A DNA stretch of 64,000 bases from Asticcacaulis benevestitus DSM 16100 = ATCC BAA-896 (GCF_000376105.1 NZ_AQWM01000001.1:248001-312000), one strand, 5' to 3'; shown: positions 39,364 to 48,215, numbered from the stretch's first letter. The notes: a model not told the origin generated them from the sequence alone. Program-made: numbers and translations.

Positions 39364-40263
39364 ATGACAGCCAGGACCGTTTGGGTTGCAGGTCTTTCAG
39401 GCCTGGCCTTATTATGTGGTGCGGGGCTTTACCGCATCCTGCCGGCTATGGAGACCGACCTCAGGGCCAGTATCGATCAGGCCCTGACGGTCAAAGGCCT
39501 CACGCAGGTCAAGGCCGATGTCTCCGGCCAGAGTGTCACCTTACACGCAACAACCGACACACCAGAGGCCAAAGCCCAACTCGTGCTGGCTAAGGCGACC
39601 TTAGCGGCGGTGAGTATGAACGCGCCGGTCCTGCCGGGCGGGGCTCTGGTCAATAGCCCGATCAGCGATATTCAGGTGGTGGATGGCGTCAGGGTGACGG
39701 CTCACTTGGCGAGCGTCAGCCCGCCTGTGCCCGCCTATAATGATCACTCCGCCCTGCCGACCACGACACCGCCGATCACGGCACCAATCGAGACTATCCA
39801 TGGTGATGGCGCTACCGTTGTGGCTTCGATCTCCCCCGGAGATGGGCCGCGTGTTGCCGGGGATTCGGCTCTTGAGGCCAGCACCCAGGTGGCGCGCTCC
39901 TGCGATCAGGATCTCGATGCCGTGGTTGGGCAGCGTCAGCTTATCTATACATCAGGCACCTACGACCTGACGCCGGAAAGCCAGCGCCTGATCGGTGATG
40001 TCTATAAGGTGGTGGCCGCCTGTCCGGTTCAGGTGCGCCTGACGGTTTCGGGCTATACCGATAATGTGGGGGACGGTCTCGTCAACCAGACCATTTCGCA
40101 GGCCAAGGCGCAGGCCGCAGCCGATGCTCTGGTCAAACGCGGTCTGGCCGCCAATCGCGTGATCGTGCGCGGCTTTGGTGGCGCTTTGCCGGTGGCCGAT
40201 AACGCCACATCGGAAGGGCGCGCCCGCAATCGCCGTGTCGTTTTCACTGTCAACGCGAGCTAA
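39364..40263 (+). CDS. OmpA-family protein with N-terminal BON-like segment
   Basis: 299 residues. The N-terminal hydrophobic helix (residues ~6-24) is a signal anchor. A BON-like segment (residues ~30-80, including LTQVKADVSGQSVTLHATTD) comes next, followed by a Pro/Thr-rich linker. The C-terminal OmpA domain has GTYDLTPESQRLI, VSGYTDNVGDGLVNQTISQ and RGFGGALPVADNATSEGRAR, with the peptidoglycan-binding Asp and Arg in place. The protein probably links membrane to peptidoglycan. Two small genes follow at 10- and 9-base gaps, each with a strong ribosome site, so this is a three-gene operon. Confidence 0.85.
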   Translation: MTARTVWVAGLSGLALLCGAGLYRILPAMETDLRASIDQALTVKGLTQVKADVSGQSVTLHATTDTPEAKAQLVLAKATLAAVSMNAPVLPGGALVNSPISDIQVVDGVRVTAHLASVSPPVPAYNDHSALPTTTPPITAPIETIHGDGATVVASISPGDGPRVAGDSALEASTQVARSCDQDLDAVVGQRQLIYTSGTYDLTPESQRLIGDVYKVVAACPVQVRLTVSGYTDNVGDGLVNQTISQAKAQAAADALVKRGLAANRVIVRGFGGALPVADNATSEGRARNRRVVFTVNAS

Positions 40264-40273
40264 GGGGGAAACC

Positions 40274-40381
40274 ATGCTGCATCTGGTTATGGAATTGCGC
40301 TGGTTACTGGCTGGGGCGGCTATGCTCGGTTTGATCACCGGCTTTATTGCCAAGCGCGTCAGCCCGCCGAAAAAGCGCTAA
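40274..40381 (+). CDS. 35-residue single-span membrane microprotein
   Basis: ATG to TAA gives 35 residues: a short polar start, the span RWLLAGAAMLGLITGFIA, and a basic end KRVSPPKKR. By the positive-inside rule the C-terminus is cytoplasmic. AGGGGGAAACC precedes the ATG, a near-ideal ribosome site, and the next gene has the equally strong AAGGGGAAGCC. Position in a tight operon between an OmpA-like and a membrane-anchored helix-hairpin protein supports real expression. No family recognised. Confidence 0.6.
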   Translation: MLHLVMELRWLLAGAAMLGLITGFIAKRVSPPKKR

Positions 40382-40390
40382 GGGGAAGCC

Positions 40391-41092
40391 ATGACGATCC
40401 TGATCCTGAAATCCTTGCTGCTGCTCTTGAGCGCCTTTCTGGTTTCGGCCTGGCTGGGCTGGACGATAGCGCGCCGGGCGCGCAGCGAATACAGCGCTTT
40501 TGAGCGCCCGCGCGCCGTTTTCGACGATGAGCCGCTTATGCCCGTGGCGGACAGTACGCCCGAACCGGCACCGGCACCGCAGCCGGTGGCTTATCTCGAT
40601 GCTGCAGCCGAGGCCTTTACCTCTGGTGTGGTCGTGCCCTTTGGTGGCAAGCCCCTGGGCGACAAGCCTTTGGCGGACAAGGCACCCTATGCACCGCCAC
40701 ACAACTCCGCTCGTCTTGATTTGGTGGCGGCTTCGCATGTGCCTGGCAATGTCCAGATCCGTCGTTTCGATAACAGCCTGCAACGGCGCATTTCGAGTCT
40801 CGCCAGCATGACGCCGGAGAGCATCGAGGCCGCGGTTCAGCAGGCAGGCAGCGGTCTTGAGCCATCGCGTGTCGGCGTGCCGCAAACAGCACCGGACGAT
40901 TTGACGGTCATTTCGGGCATCGATGCCGGCAAACAGAGCGAACTCAATGCGCTGGGTATCTATTATTACTGGCAACTCGCAGGCTGGTCGCCCGAAAACG
41001 TGGCGTGGATGTCGAGCCGTATCCAGTCGCCACAGCGCATGGTGCGGGAAAATTGGATGGCGCAGGCGGCACGTCTTGGCGGACTGAATTAA
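40391..41092 (+). CDS. Membrane-anchored protein with C-terminal helix-hairpin-helix-like domain
   Basis: 233 residues. An N-terminal helix (residues ~3-27, LKSLLLLLSAFLVSAWLGW) anchors it in the membrane. A Pro/Ala-rich linker of ~130 residues follows. The last ~65 residues, DDLTVISGIDAGKQSELNAL and GIYYYWQLAGWSPENVAWM, match the GIGPK-type domain found at the ends of several alphaproteobacterial membrane proteins. In the canonical motif Gly-Ile-Gly-Pro-Lys follows the Ile; here it is GIDAGK. DNA or protein binding is possible. The stop overlaps that of the opposing gene in TTAA. Confidence 0.7.
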   Translation: MTILILKSLLLLLSAFLVSAWLGWTIARRARSEYSAFERPRAVFDDEPLMPVADSTPEPAPAPQPVAYLDAAAEAFTSGVVVPFGGKPLGDKPLADKAPYAPPHNSARLDLVAASHVPGNVQIRRFDNSLQRRISSLASMTPESIEAAVQQAGSGLEPSRVGVPQTAPDDLTVISGIDAGKQSELNALGIYYYWQLAGWSPENVAWMSSRIQSPQRMVRENWMAQAARLGGLN

Positions 41093-42030
41093 GCCCTAGG
41101 CAGGCTTAGGCCCAGTGATGGGCCGAAGCGGAACTGGTCTTGATCGTAGCTATAAAGTTCAGCGGGGCGGCCACCTGTGTCTTCGCGCATGATGCCCAGT
41201 GGCGTCACAAAGCCGGTCCGTTCAAGGGCACGACGGAAGTTCTGCTTGTGCAGGCGCAGGCCTGAGAGGGCTTCCAGCGATTTTTGCAATTCCAGCAGCG
41301 TAAAGCGTTCCGGCATGAGCTCGAAAATAACCGGACGGTATTTCAGCTTGCCGCGCAGGCGTGAAAGGCCGGTAGCGAGGATGCGGCGATGGTCAGACGC
41401 CATGGGTTCGCCGCCATAAAGGGACATACCCGCTTCACCATGAGCGCGGCAGGCCTCTCCGGCCAGGCCGGCATTGTAGAGTAATTCATAGCGATCGAGA
41501 ACGCGCTCCTCGTTCCAGTTGTCGAAGTCCTCCGGAAACAGGGTGGCGACACGACGTAGCCTGAGTGCGCGTTCCTGCGCAGAATCGGCGGCTTCGCACC
41601 AGCGTGACAAGGCCGGACGCAAGGCTTCGAGATCGGGGTTGATCTCGCCTTTGCGCCAGTCTTCCCAGGGAAAGAAACGATGGAAGGGCACCCAGGTCGC
41701 GTCAAAGCGCGCCTGAAATCCGGCCTGCGGCGTCAGGGCCAGATAGCCGACCGAAATGGCCCGGACATCTTCAGGCGCGGTGGCGGCGATACCCTGGCGT
41801 CCGTCATCGCCGAAGCTGTACAACTGTTCGACATAGCCGATGTCAAAGCCGGTTTGTTCACGCACGAAGGCGCGCAGGGCGAGATCGAAGGTGCGGTGGT
41901 TCTGCGGCACGAACGGTCCGGAGGGGAGGGCGAAGGCCGCACCGCCTTTCGGCAGGTTAAGGCACAAAACCAGCGCCTCGTTGTCCTTGACGGTCACCAC
42001 CACAGCCGAGAGTTCGATTGCGAGGTTCAT
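41089..42030 (-). CDS. NrtR-like regulator: degenerate Nudix domain plus winged helix
   Basis: 313 residues. The N-terminal half is a Nudix fold, but the catalytic box keeps only REQTGF where REUxEExGU is expected and has no further glutamates, so hydrolysis is unlikely. The C-terminal winged helix has FTLLELQKSLEALSGLRLHK, NFRRALERTGFVTPLG and GGRPAELYSYD, as in NrtR/YjaD-type repressors. NrtR senses ADP-ribose and controls NAD genes; the ligand here is unknown. A region of ~100 residues between the domains is larger than usual. It starts two bases after the HD gene's stop, and both are transcribed leftward. Confidence 0.8.
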   Translation of the reverse strand: MNLAIELSAVVVTVKDNEALVLCLNLPKGGAAFALPSGPFVPQNHRTFDLALRAFVREQTGFDIGYVEQLYSFGDDGRQGIAATAPEDVRAISVGYLALTPQAGFQARFDATWVPFHRFFPWEDWRKGEINPDLEALRPALSRWCEAADSAQERALRLRRVATLFPEDFDNWNEERVLDRYELLYNAGLAGEACRAHGEAGMSLYGGEPMASDHRRILATGLSRLRGKLKYRPVIFELMPERFTLLELQKSLEALSGLRLHKQNFRRALERTGFVTPLGIMREDTGGRPAELYSYDQDQFRFGPSLGLSLPRA

Positions 42031-42032
42031 GG

Positions 42033-42674
42033 TCAGCGCTTCATCTCGGACAGAAGGTGATTGAACCGCGCCACGAAAGCTTCGCCTGCCTGACGGTCTG
42101 ACAGGGGCGTGATGGTCAGGCTGTAACCTGTGGGCGGTTCGCCGAAATATTCACGCGCCTCGGTATCGGAAAAACCCACAAGCTGGGTGGCCTCGAAATA
42201 GGCGCAGGCGTGATCGGCCTGCTTGATGAGTTTTTTGACCGGCGCCGGCATCAGGGCTGGCAGACCAAAGCGGATATGGATGGCCTGTTCGAGATGGTTT
42301 TCAAAGCGCCGGTAATCGAAGCCGAGCGCCGCCTTGAAGGGGGAAATCATATCGCCGATGACGTATTCGGCCGCATCGTGCAGCAGGGCCATCAGGCGAT
42401 GCGGCACGGTTATATGGGGGTCGATATGGGCGCAGATCTCTTCAACCACCAGACAATGCTGGGCGACGCTGAAGCCATAGGCCCCCAAGGTCTGGCCATT
42501 CCAGCGCGCCACTCGCGACAGGCCAAGCGCTATGTCGTCGATCTCAATATCGATGGCAGAGGGATCGAGCAGATCAAGGCGGCGGCCAGACAGCATCCTT
42601 TGCCAGGCGCGCGGCGGTGCATCCTTGGTAGTGCGTTTCAGTTTCGGTTTTGATTTGGCGGCAGGGGTAGACAT
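42033..42674 (-). CDS. HD-domain phosphohydrolase, YfbR-like
   Basis: 213 residues from the ATG at 42674. The N-terminus is basic and lysine-rich. The HD core shows SVAQHCLVVEEICAH (metal-binding His), MALLHDAAEYVIGDMISPFK (HD pair plus the YfbR-type E-Y motif) and IKQADHACAYFEA. YfbR removes phosphate from deoxynucleoside 5'-monophosphates. Co-transcription with an NrtR-like regulator points to nucleotide or NAD-related metabolism. A longer frame to 42785 has no good ribosome site. Confidence 0.83.
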   Translation of the reverse strand: MSTPAAKSKPKLKRTTKDAPPRAWQRMLSGRRLDLLDPSAIDIEIDDIALGLSRVARWNGQTLGAYGFSVAQHCLVVEEICAHIDPHITVPHRLMALLHDAAEYVIGDMISPFKAALGFDYRRFENHLEQAIHIRFGLPALMPAPVKKLIKQADHACAYFEATQLVGFSDTEAREYFGEPPTGYSLTITPLSDRQAGEAFVARFNHLLSEMKR

Positions 42675-42802
42675 AGTGTCACATGAAAGGTCAAAATGCG
42701 AATTGTCGCATCGGGTTTTTATCTCAGAGGGTATATAACTATAGCAAGCCTCCGGGGTTTGGGCGGCAAAATAGCGACTATACATAAAAACAGGAGAAAC
42801 AG

Positions 42803-43654
42803 ATGGCTGACAGCATCGTAAAGCAAGGCCTGCAAAAGGTCACAGGTCAGGCATGGTCTCGCATCAGTGTTCCGGTCAGTGGCGCGGTCACGGAAACCCT
42901 GGCGCTTGAGCTGGCGGCGCAGGTCGCCGAAGCGTTTGACGCCCAATTGAATATCCTGTTTACGCCACCTGATCCGGCCGAACTGGCACCCTGGCTGGGC
43001 GAAGGCTTTATGGGCACGGTGCAGATGTCGACCATGGATAGTCTGAAACAGGCGGCGGAGGAATCCGAGGTCATGGCGCGGTCACAGTTCGGCGCCATCG
43101 CTTATGAGGGTAAGTTTTTTACCGCCTTGAACTCGCCGGTGTGGCAGGATCTGGCCATGGAAACGCGCCTGTCGGACCTGATGGTCTTTTCCGAGCTAAG
43201 CGCCAAGGGGCAGGGCATGCTTTCCGAGGCCTTCCAGCAGGTACTGATGGAAGAACGCGCCGGCGTTCTGATTGCGCGCAAACCGTTCAATATTGGCGGC
43301 ACGGCTCTTGTGGCCTGGGATGGTCGTGAGCCGTCATCGCGCGCTGCGCGTCGGGCGCTGCCGCTGCTGAAAAAGGCGTCAAAGGTTGTGGTTACTGGCG
43401 CACCGTGCGGCGATCCGCCTTCCGATCTGAACCGCCTGGCTGCCTACTATGCCTCGCACGGGTTGGCTGTTGAGATCGAAGTGCTGCCAAAGGGCGATAT
43501 TCTCAGTCAGCTTCTGAGTGCCAACGAACGCCATAAGGCTGACTATATGGTGGCCGGTGCGTTCGGCCGTTCGCGGCTACGCGAGTTCGCCTTTGGCGGC
43601 ACGACACGGGCCTTGCTGCAAAATACCCAGCTTAACCTCTACATGGCGCACTAA
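42803..43654 (+). CDS. Universal stress protein family
   Basis: 283 residues, the length of tandem-type UspA proteins. The first half (residues ~15-140) is a diverged Usp fold. The second half has LVAWDGREPSSRAARRALPL, KASKVVVTGAPC and GAFGRSRLREFAFGGTTRAL, the latter close to the G-2x-G-9x-G nucleotide loop. Such proteins are induced in stress or stasis and some bind ATP. CAGGAGA precedes the start. It begins 128 bases from the HD gene on the other strand. Confidence 0.85.
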   Translation: MADSIVKQGLQKVTGQAWSRISVPVSGAVTETLALELAAQVAEAFDAQLNILFTPPDPAELAPWLGEGFMGTVQMSTMDSLKQAAEESEVMARSQFGAIAYEGKFFTALNSPVWQDLAMETRLSDLMVFSELSAKGQGMLSEAFQQVLMEERAGVLIARKPFNIGGTALVAWDGREPSSRAARRALPLLKKASKVVVTGAPCGDPPSDLNRLAAYYASHGLAVEIEVLPKGDILSQLLSANERHKADYMVAGAFGRSRLREFAFGGTTRALLQNTQLNLYMAH

Positions 43655-43770
43655 AGCGCGTAGATCACGCTGTCGAACAGGATCGGTGAAGAGTGGCGCA
43701 AGGTGAGGCTTTAGATGTCTTGCGTTTTGAAAGTGAAGGCATCGGTGTCGACCGGGTCGATTTCCTAAAC

Positions 43771-45294
43771 TTAGAGCCTGAAGCGCTCGATCATCGCCAG
43801 ACGCATATCGTCCATAGCGGGTTGCCAATCGTTCAAATGCGGCGGACTGAAAAGGCGTACACTTGGATACCAGGGATAATGTTGTTGGCCGAGCCTGAGC
43901 CAGCTACCTGCGGGACTGAGCATCCAGGTTGAGACACCGCAGGCCGCCGCGATATTGCTCGTCGCGTTGGAAGGACCGAGAATGACATCCATGGCGGTGC
44001 ACAGCGCCGAAAGATCGTCGAGATCGTCCTTGAGGTCTATGCCTTGAGCGGTATGGATGGACAGGCCTTCGGCGGCAGCTTGCGCCAGTTCCTCACGGCA
44101 ATCGCCGTATTGCAGATTGATGAAGGTGACGCCCTCCAGTTTGAGGACATCGCGCCATTGCTCGTAGGGGGCGAAATAGCGATCGCGCTGTGCGTCGCTT
44201 TTCAGGCTCTTCCACAGGATGCCGGCCTTGGGCTTGTCGCTGAGCGCGTTCAAATAGCCGCGCCAGTGCTCGACGCGCTGCGGGTCGGGCCTGAGGAACG
44301 TGTTGGCGGCGGGAAAATCTTCGATCCTGTTGCGGTAAAGCGGCAGGAAATCGCCCATCAGCGCCCAGCCATCGGAGGCGCCGGTATCCATATCCGGAAA
44401 ACTACGTTGCAAAACACCATCGATTGTCTGGGTGCGGTGCGCCCCGACGGAGGCTTGCGGAAAGCTACGCTGGAAAAGCGGCACAAGACGTGGCTCGACA
44501 CCTAGGCTCAGGTGGCCATCCGCGCCAAGATCGCGGATCAGATCAGGCAGGATTGAGGCGAAAAGCACTTCATCGCCGAGGCCTTGCTCGGCACTGACAA
44601 ATAGGTTGCGACCTGCAAGTGGCTGGCTTTCGCGCCAGCGCCGTGACCACAGGCTGTAGTGAACTTGCCGTGTCGTGCCGTAGCGTTCGCGGCCCTCATA
44701 GGCGCGCCAGCCGTCGGCAATCCGGCCGGTCGCCAGCAAGGCCTGACCATAGGCGATCTGGGCCGAGGCGAGGTTGTCCGGGTCATGAAAAGCGGTGGCG
44801 CAGGCGGCGAGTTCTTCCAGGCCCGTCGTCTTGTCGTCGCTATCCATCAGGGCGCAGCCCCGGTTGAAGCGCGCGTGCAGATTGCCGGGCGTCAGGCGTA
44901 GGGCCTCGTTGAAGAAGGTGAGGGCATTGCCGATATCGCCCTGCGCCACCATGACGGAACCGAGGCCTTCCCACAAAGCCGACTCTTCGGGTTTTTGTCC
45001 CAGCACAGTCTTGAGCACGTCGATGGCTTCATCAAATTTCGCCTGTTCGCGCAAGGCGGCGGCGAAACTGGCAATGGTCTCGATGTCGTGCTGGCCGTGG
45101 GTGATCAGATGAGAGAATAGTTTCTCGGCCATAGGCCACTGGTTGAGCCGGAAGGCCAGCGCCGCCAGACGGGCGGCGATATAGAGCGATTCCGGCGCCA
45201 GGGCTAGTGCGGATTCGTAAGCTTCCAAGGCACCGGGCAGGTTGAGTTCCGCTTCGGCGTTGGCGGCTTGCGCCATAAGGTCTTTAAGCGACAT
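43771..45294 (-). CDS. TPR-glycosyltransferase, FlmG-like (second copy)
   Basis: 507 residues from the ATG at 45294, which lies inside the end of the upstream copy. The N-terminal ~170 residues are TPR units (LPGALEAYESALALAPES, ALTFFNEALRLTPGNLHARF). The C-terminal ~320 residues are a GT41-like domain with SAEQGLGDEVLFASILPDL, GILWKSLKSDAQRDRY, FINLQYGDCREELAQAA, and LGPSNATSNIAAACGVSTW. The layout is that of Caulobacter FlmG, which binds flagellins through its TPR part and adds pseudaminic acid in the cytoplasm. It is shorter in the TPR part than its neighbour. Confidence 0.8.
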   Translation of the reverse strand: MSLKDLMAQAANAEAELNLPGALEAYESALALAPESLYIAARLAALAFRLNQWPMAEKLFSHLITHGQHDIETIASFAAALREQAKFDEAIDVLKTVLGQKPEESALWEGLGSVMVAQGDIGNALTFFNEALRLTPGNLHARFNRGCALMDSDDKTTGLEELAACATAFHDPDNLASAQIAYGQALLATGRIADGWRAYEGRERYGTTRQVHYSLWSRRWRESQPLAGRNLFVSAEQGLGDEVLFASILPDLIRDLGADGHLSLGVEPRLVPLFQRSFPQASVGAHRTQTIDGVLQRSFPDMDTGASDGWALMGDFLPLYRNRIEDFPAANTFLRPDPQRVEHWRGYLNALSDKPKAGILWKSLKSDAQRDRYFAPYEQWRDVLKLEGVTFINLQYGDCREELAQAAAEGLSIHTAQGIDLKDDLDDLSALCTAMDVILGPSNATSNIAAACGVSTWMLSPAGSWLRLGQQHYPWYPSVRLFSPPHLNDWQPAMDDMRLAMIERFRL

Positions 45295-47188
45295 GGGGCT
45301 TATCGATAAAGACGTCGACAAGGGCATCCCTGACCTGGTTCATCACCGGCGCCCAGTCGAGCAGCGAGTCCGAGAAGAAGGCGCGGGTCGACGGGTACCA
45401 TGGGAAATAATCGGTGCCGAGACAGGTCCAGGAATTGGTTGGGGTAATCAGCCAGACCGTGGCGCCGGCGGCGCCGGCGATATTGCTGGTGGCATTGGCC
45501 GGGCAAAGAATGCAGTCCATGGCGCTGCACAGGGCTGACAGATCGTCGAGATCGTTCTTGAGGTCGATGCCGGGTGGCGTCCAGATATCCAACCCCATAT
45601 CCTTCGCCAGGGCCAGTTCTTCCGTGGTGTCGCCATATTGCAGATTGATGAACTGCACACCATCGAGGCGCAGGATATCTTCCCATTGCGCGAAAGGCGA
45701 ATAGTAGCGGTCGCGGCGCGAATGCTTGATCAGGCTTTTCCACAAAAGGCCAATTTTCGGCTTGTCGTTGAGCCCATCCAGGATGGCTTTCCAGTAGGCG
45801 ACACGCTCGGGATCAGGCTTCAGGAAGGCGTAAGGCGCGCCTTCAGCGGTCGTCGTGGGGAAGTCATCAATGCTCAGACGATAGCGTGACAGGAAGTCCC
45901 CCATGATCGACCAATAGTCATAGGTTTCCCAATGGATGATATCGGGGAACAGACGGACGGGCAGATTTTTGTGTTTTGTGGTGTGGTGCTTGACCACGGT
46001 GGCGGTTGGAAAGGCCTTTTGAAAGAGCGGCACCAGACGCGGTTCCACGCCAATACCAAGATGGCCGTCGTCACCAATCTCTGCCAGCAGATCTTCCAGA
46101 ATATTGGCGAACAGGATCTCATCGCCAAGCCCTTGCTCGGCCGAGACGAAGATGCGCTTGCCCTTGACCGGCATGTCGGGCTTCCACCGCGGCCGATTAA
46201 TGATGTGGTGGACCTTCTCGGAGGTATCGTTCTTGTCGCGCGCCTCGTACCATTTCCAGCCTTCTTTGAAGTTCTGCAAATGCAGGTAACAGAAGGCGAT
46301 GCTGAGCTTGCAGGTGTTGGTGTTGATTGGATCGTTGAACATCGGCAAGGCCGTCAGCAGGTCTTGCAGACCGCCCTCAACATCACCGGCAACAGCCTTG
46401 GCATTGCCAAGATTATAACGGGCATGAACGTGGGTCGGGTTGTGGCGCAAAGCCTCTTCGTAGAAGATTATGGCGTTGGCCATGTCGCCCTGAGCGTTGA
46501 CGATGGTGCCGAGCGCGTTCCACAACTGGGCGTCGTTGGGCGTGTCGCCGATGGCCCCCCTTAACAACTCTATCGCCTCATCCAGCTTGTTGAGCTCTCT
46601 CATGGCGCTGGCAAGATTGTTGACAGCCTCGATGTGGCCCGGGCTTTTCGCCAGGAAAAAGCGGAAGAATTTCTCCGCCAGTTCGTTCATGCCCATCTTG
46701 TAGGCGAGGCGCCCGAGATCGTTAGCGATGGCCGGATTTTCCGGCTGGAGCTTTAGGGCGGTCTCATAGCAGGTGATGGCGCTGGCGAAATCGTTGCACT
46801 TGTCGCGCGATACCGCGAGGATATGCCAGGCTTCCGGGGATTTTTCGTCAACATGCAGCGCTTTCAGCGCGCACTCGCCGCCGCCTTGCCAATCGCCCTT
46901 ACGGAAAAGCTCCAGCGCATCTTTCAGGAGATTAAGCGTATCGGTGCGCTTGATATGTTCGGTGGCGCTCAGCAGGATTTTCAGCGCTTCAGATGATCCG
47001 GAATCGCCCAAAATCTGCGCCGCCGGATTGAGCACCTCAACCGGCTTGAATGTGGGGACATCGTTTGGCACATGGATCGCCAGCGAGGCAGGGGCTGTTG
47101 GCGCGCCAGCATTAAAAATCGACAAACCAATGGGCGCTGCCGGTAGACTCTGGCCTGATTTCTTTTGCTGTTTTACGCGAAGCGACAT
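45284..47188 (-). CDS. TPR-glycosyltransferase, FlmG-like (first copy)
   Basis: 634 residues from the ATG at 47188 with GGAG in front. The first ~95 residues are low-complexity. About six TPRs follow (ALKLQPENPAIANDLGRLAY, ALRHNPTHVHARYNLGNAKA). Then comes a GT41-like domain with SAEQGLGDEILFANILEDL, IGLLWKSLIKHSRRDRYY, FINLQYGDTTEELALA and LCPANATSNIAGAAGATVWL. This is the FlmG arrangement: TPR for flagellin recognition, GT for sugar transfer before export. It is transcribed away from flbT and overlaps the second copy by 11 bases. No GG-N10-GC promoter was found in the 219-base gap to flbT. Confidence 0.82.
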   Translation of the reverse strand: MSLRVKQQKKSGQSLPAAPIGLSIFNAGAPTAPASLAIHVPNDVPTFKPVEVLNPAAQILGDSGSSEALKILLSATEHIKRTDTLNLLKDALELFRKGDWQGGGECALKALHVDEKSPEAWHILAVSRDKCNDFASAITCYETALKLQPENPAIANDLGRLAYKMGMNELAEKFFRFFLAKSPGHIEAVNNLASAMRELNKLDEAIELLRGAIGDTPNDAQLWNALGTIVNAQGDMANAIIFYEEALRHNPTHVHARYNLGNAKAVAGDVEGGLQDLLTALPMFNDPINTNTCKLSIAFCYLHLQNFKEGWKWYEARDKNDTSEKVHHIINRPRWKPDMPVKGKRIFVSAEQGLGDEILFANILEDLLAEIGDDGHLGIGVEPRLVPLFQKAFPTATVVKHHTTKHKNLPVRLFPDIIHWETYDYWSIMGDFLSRYRLSIDDFPTTTAEGAPYAFLKPDPERVAYWKAILDGLNDKPKIGLLWKSLIKHSRRDRYYSPFAQWEDILRLDGVQFINLQYGDTTEELALAKDMGLDIWTPPGIDLKNDLDDLSALCSAMDCILCPANATSNIAGAAGATVWLITPTNSWTCLGTDYFPWYPSTRAFFSDSLLDWAPVMNQVRDALVDVFIDKPHVA

Positions 47189-47407
47189 GACTAGCTCCAA
47201 AGGCACTGACGTGCCATCCTGTAAACAGAGATTCGCCTGAAACATCCTAAAGAAATATGGAGACCGGGGCAAAGCCATTCCGTTGTTTGGCCTGTACCGG
47301 AGCAGAAATGACCGGCGTTTCACGTCATTAAACCTGCTGTTAACTCGGTATGTGCAATAAAGACCCATGACGGGTTTGCGCGTGCCTGCAGATCCGAAGG
47401 AAAGAAA

Positions 47408-47803
47408 ATGCCCTTAAAACTATCCTTGAAGCCTGGGGAAAAGTTCGTCCTGAATGGTGCCGTCGTGCAAAACGGTGATCGCCGCTGTTCGCTCGTCTTG
47501 CAGAACAAGGCTTCGGTGCTGCGCGAGAAAGACATCATGCAGGAGAGCGAAGTGACCTCTCCGGCGCGTCACGTCTATTTCCCGGTGATGATGATGTACC
47601 TCGATGAGGCAGGGGCAGATAGATATTACGATGAATTTCTGCGGCGCATGTCGGAGTTCATGGGGGTGATCTCCAATCCGCTAATTTTGGCGGAATGTGT
47701 GACGGTCTCCAAGAGCCTGATGGCGCATGAATATTACAAGGCGCTCATGAGTTGCCGGCGTTTGATTGAGTACGAAGACGAAAGATTGGGACATGTCGCT
47801 TAA
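47408..47803 (+). CDS. flbT: Flagellin translation regulator FlbT
   Basis: 131 residues, the usual size. [32 protein letters not shown] and [14 protein letters not shown] are the family signatures. In Caulobacter FlbT binds the 5' untranslated part of flagellin mRNA and causes its decay until the hook is finished. The stop overlaps the flaF start by 11 bases. GAAGGAAAG precedes the ATG. Confidence 0.95.
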   Translation: MPLKLSLKPGEKFVLNGAVVQNGDRRCSLVLQNKASVLREKDIMQESEVTSPARHVYFPVMMMYLDEAGADRYYDEFLRRMSEFMGVISNPLILAECVTVSKSLMAHEYYKALMSCRRLIEYEDERLGHVA

Positions 47804-48188
47804 GGCGTACCAGACCACCGCGGCACGTGCCGAAAATCCGCGTCAGACGGAGTATCGTTTGTTTGGTCAGGTGACCCGCGCCCTGATGGAAGCGGAGCGC
47901 ATGGACAAGAGCCAGATTCGCGAACGTATGGACGCGCTCGACTGGAATCGTCGCATGTGGTCGATGCTGGGGAATGATTGTTCGCTGTCGAGCAATGGAC
48001 TGCCTGAACAGGTTCGGGCCAATATTATTTCGCTGTCGATCTGGGTCAATAAGCACACCTCTCTGGTGATGCGTAACCAGGAAGAGATCGCGCCGCTCAT
48101 TGATGTCAATCGAATCATTATGCAGGGCCTCGCCCCGGTGGAAAACGCTCAAGAGGGCGTAAGTGCCATACGTCAGTCTGTAGGTTAA
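47793..48188 (+). CDS. flaF: Flagellin biosynthesis regulator FlaF
   Basis: 131 residues from the ATG at 47793. [33 protein letters not shown] and [16 protein letters not shown] are characteristic. FlaF promotes flagellin synthesis and secretion and acts opposite to FlbT. The start lies inside the end of flbT. The ATG at 47766 that opens the frame has no useful ribosome site and would overlap flbT further. A terminator follows. Confidence 0.94.
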   Translation: MSLKAYQTTAARAENPRQTEYRLFGQVTRALMEAERMDKSQIRERMDALDWNRRMWSMLGNDCSLSSNGLPEQVRANIISLSIWVNKHTSLVMRNQEEIAPLIDVNRIIMQGLAPVENAQEGVSAIRQSVG

Positions 48189-48215
48189 TCACCTAAATAA
48201 GAAGGTCACACAGAA

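Noticed and set aside
47202-47215. GGCACTGACGTGCC palindrome including a TGGCAC-like element before the first FlmG-like gene
   Set aside because: On the minus strand the distance to a GC -12 element is one base off, so it is not a convincing sigma-54 promoter.
47328-47343. TTAA-N8-TTAA between the FlmG-like gene and flbT as a CtrA site
   Set aside because: It is one base too wide; a TAAA-N7-TTAA reading needs a mismatch. Kept out of the features.
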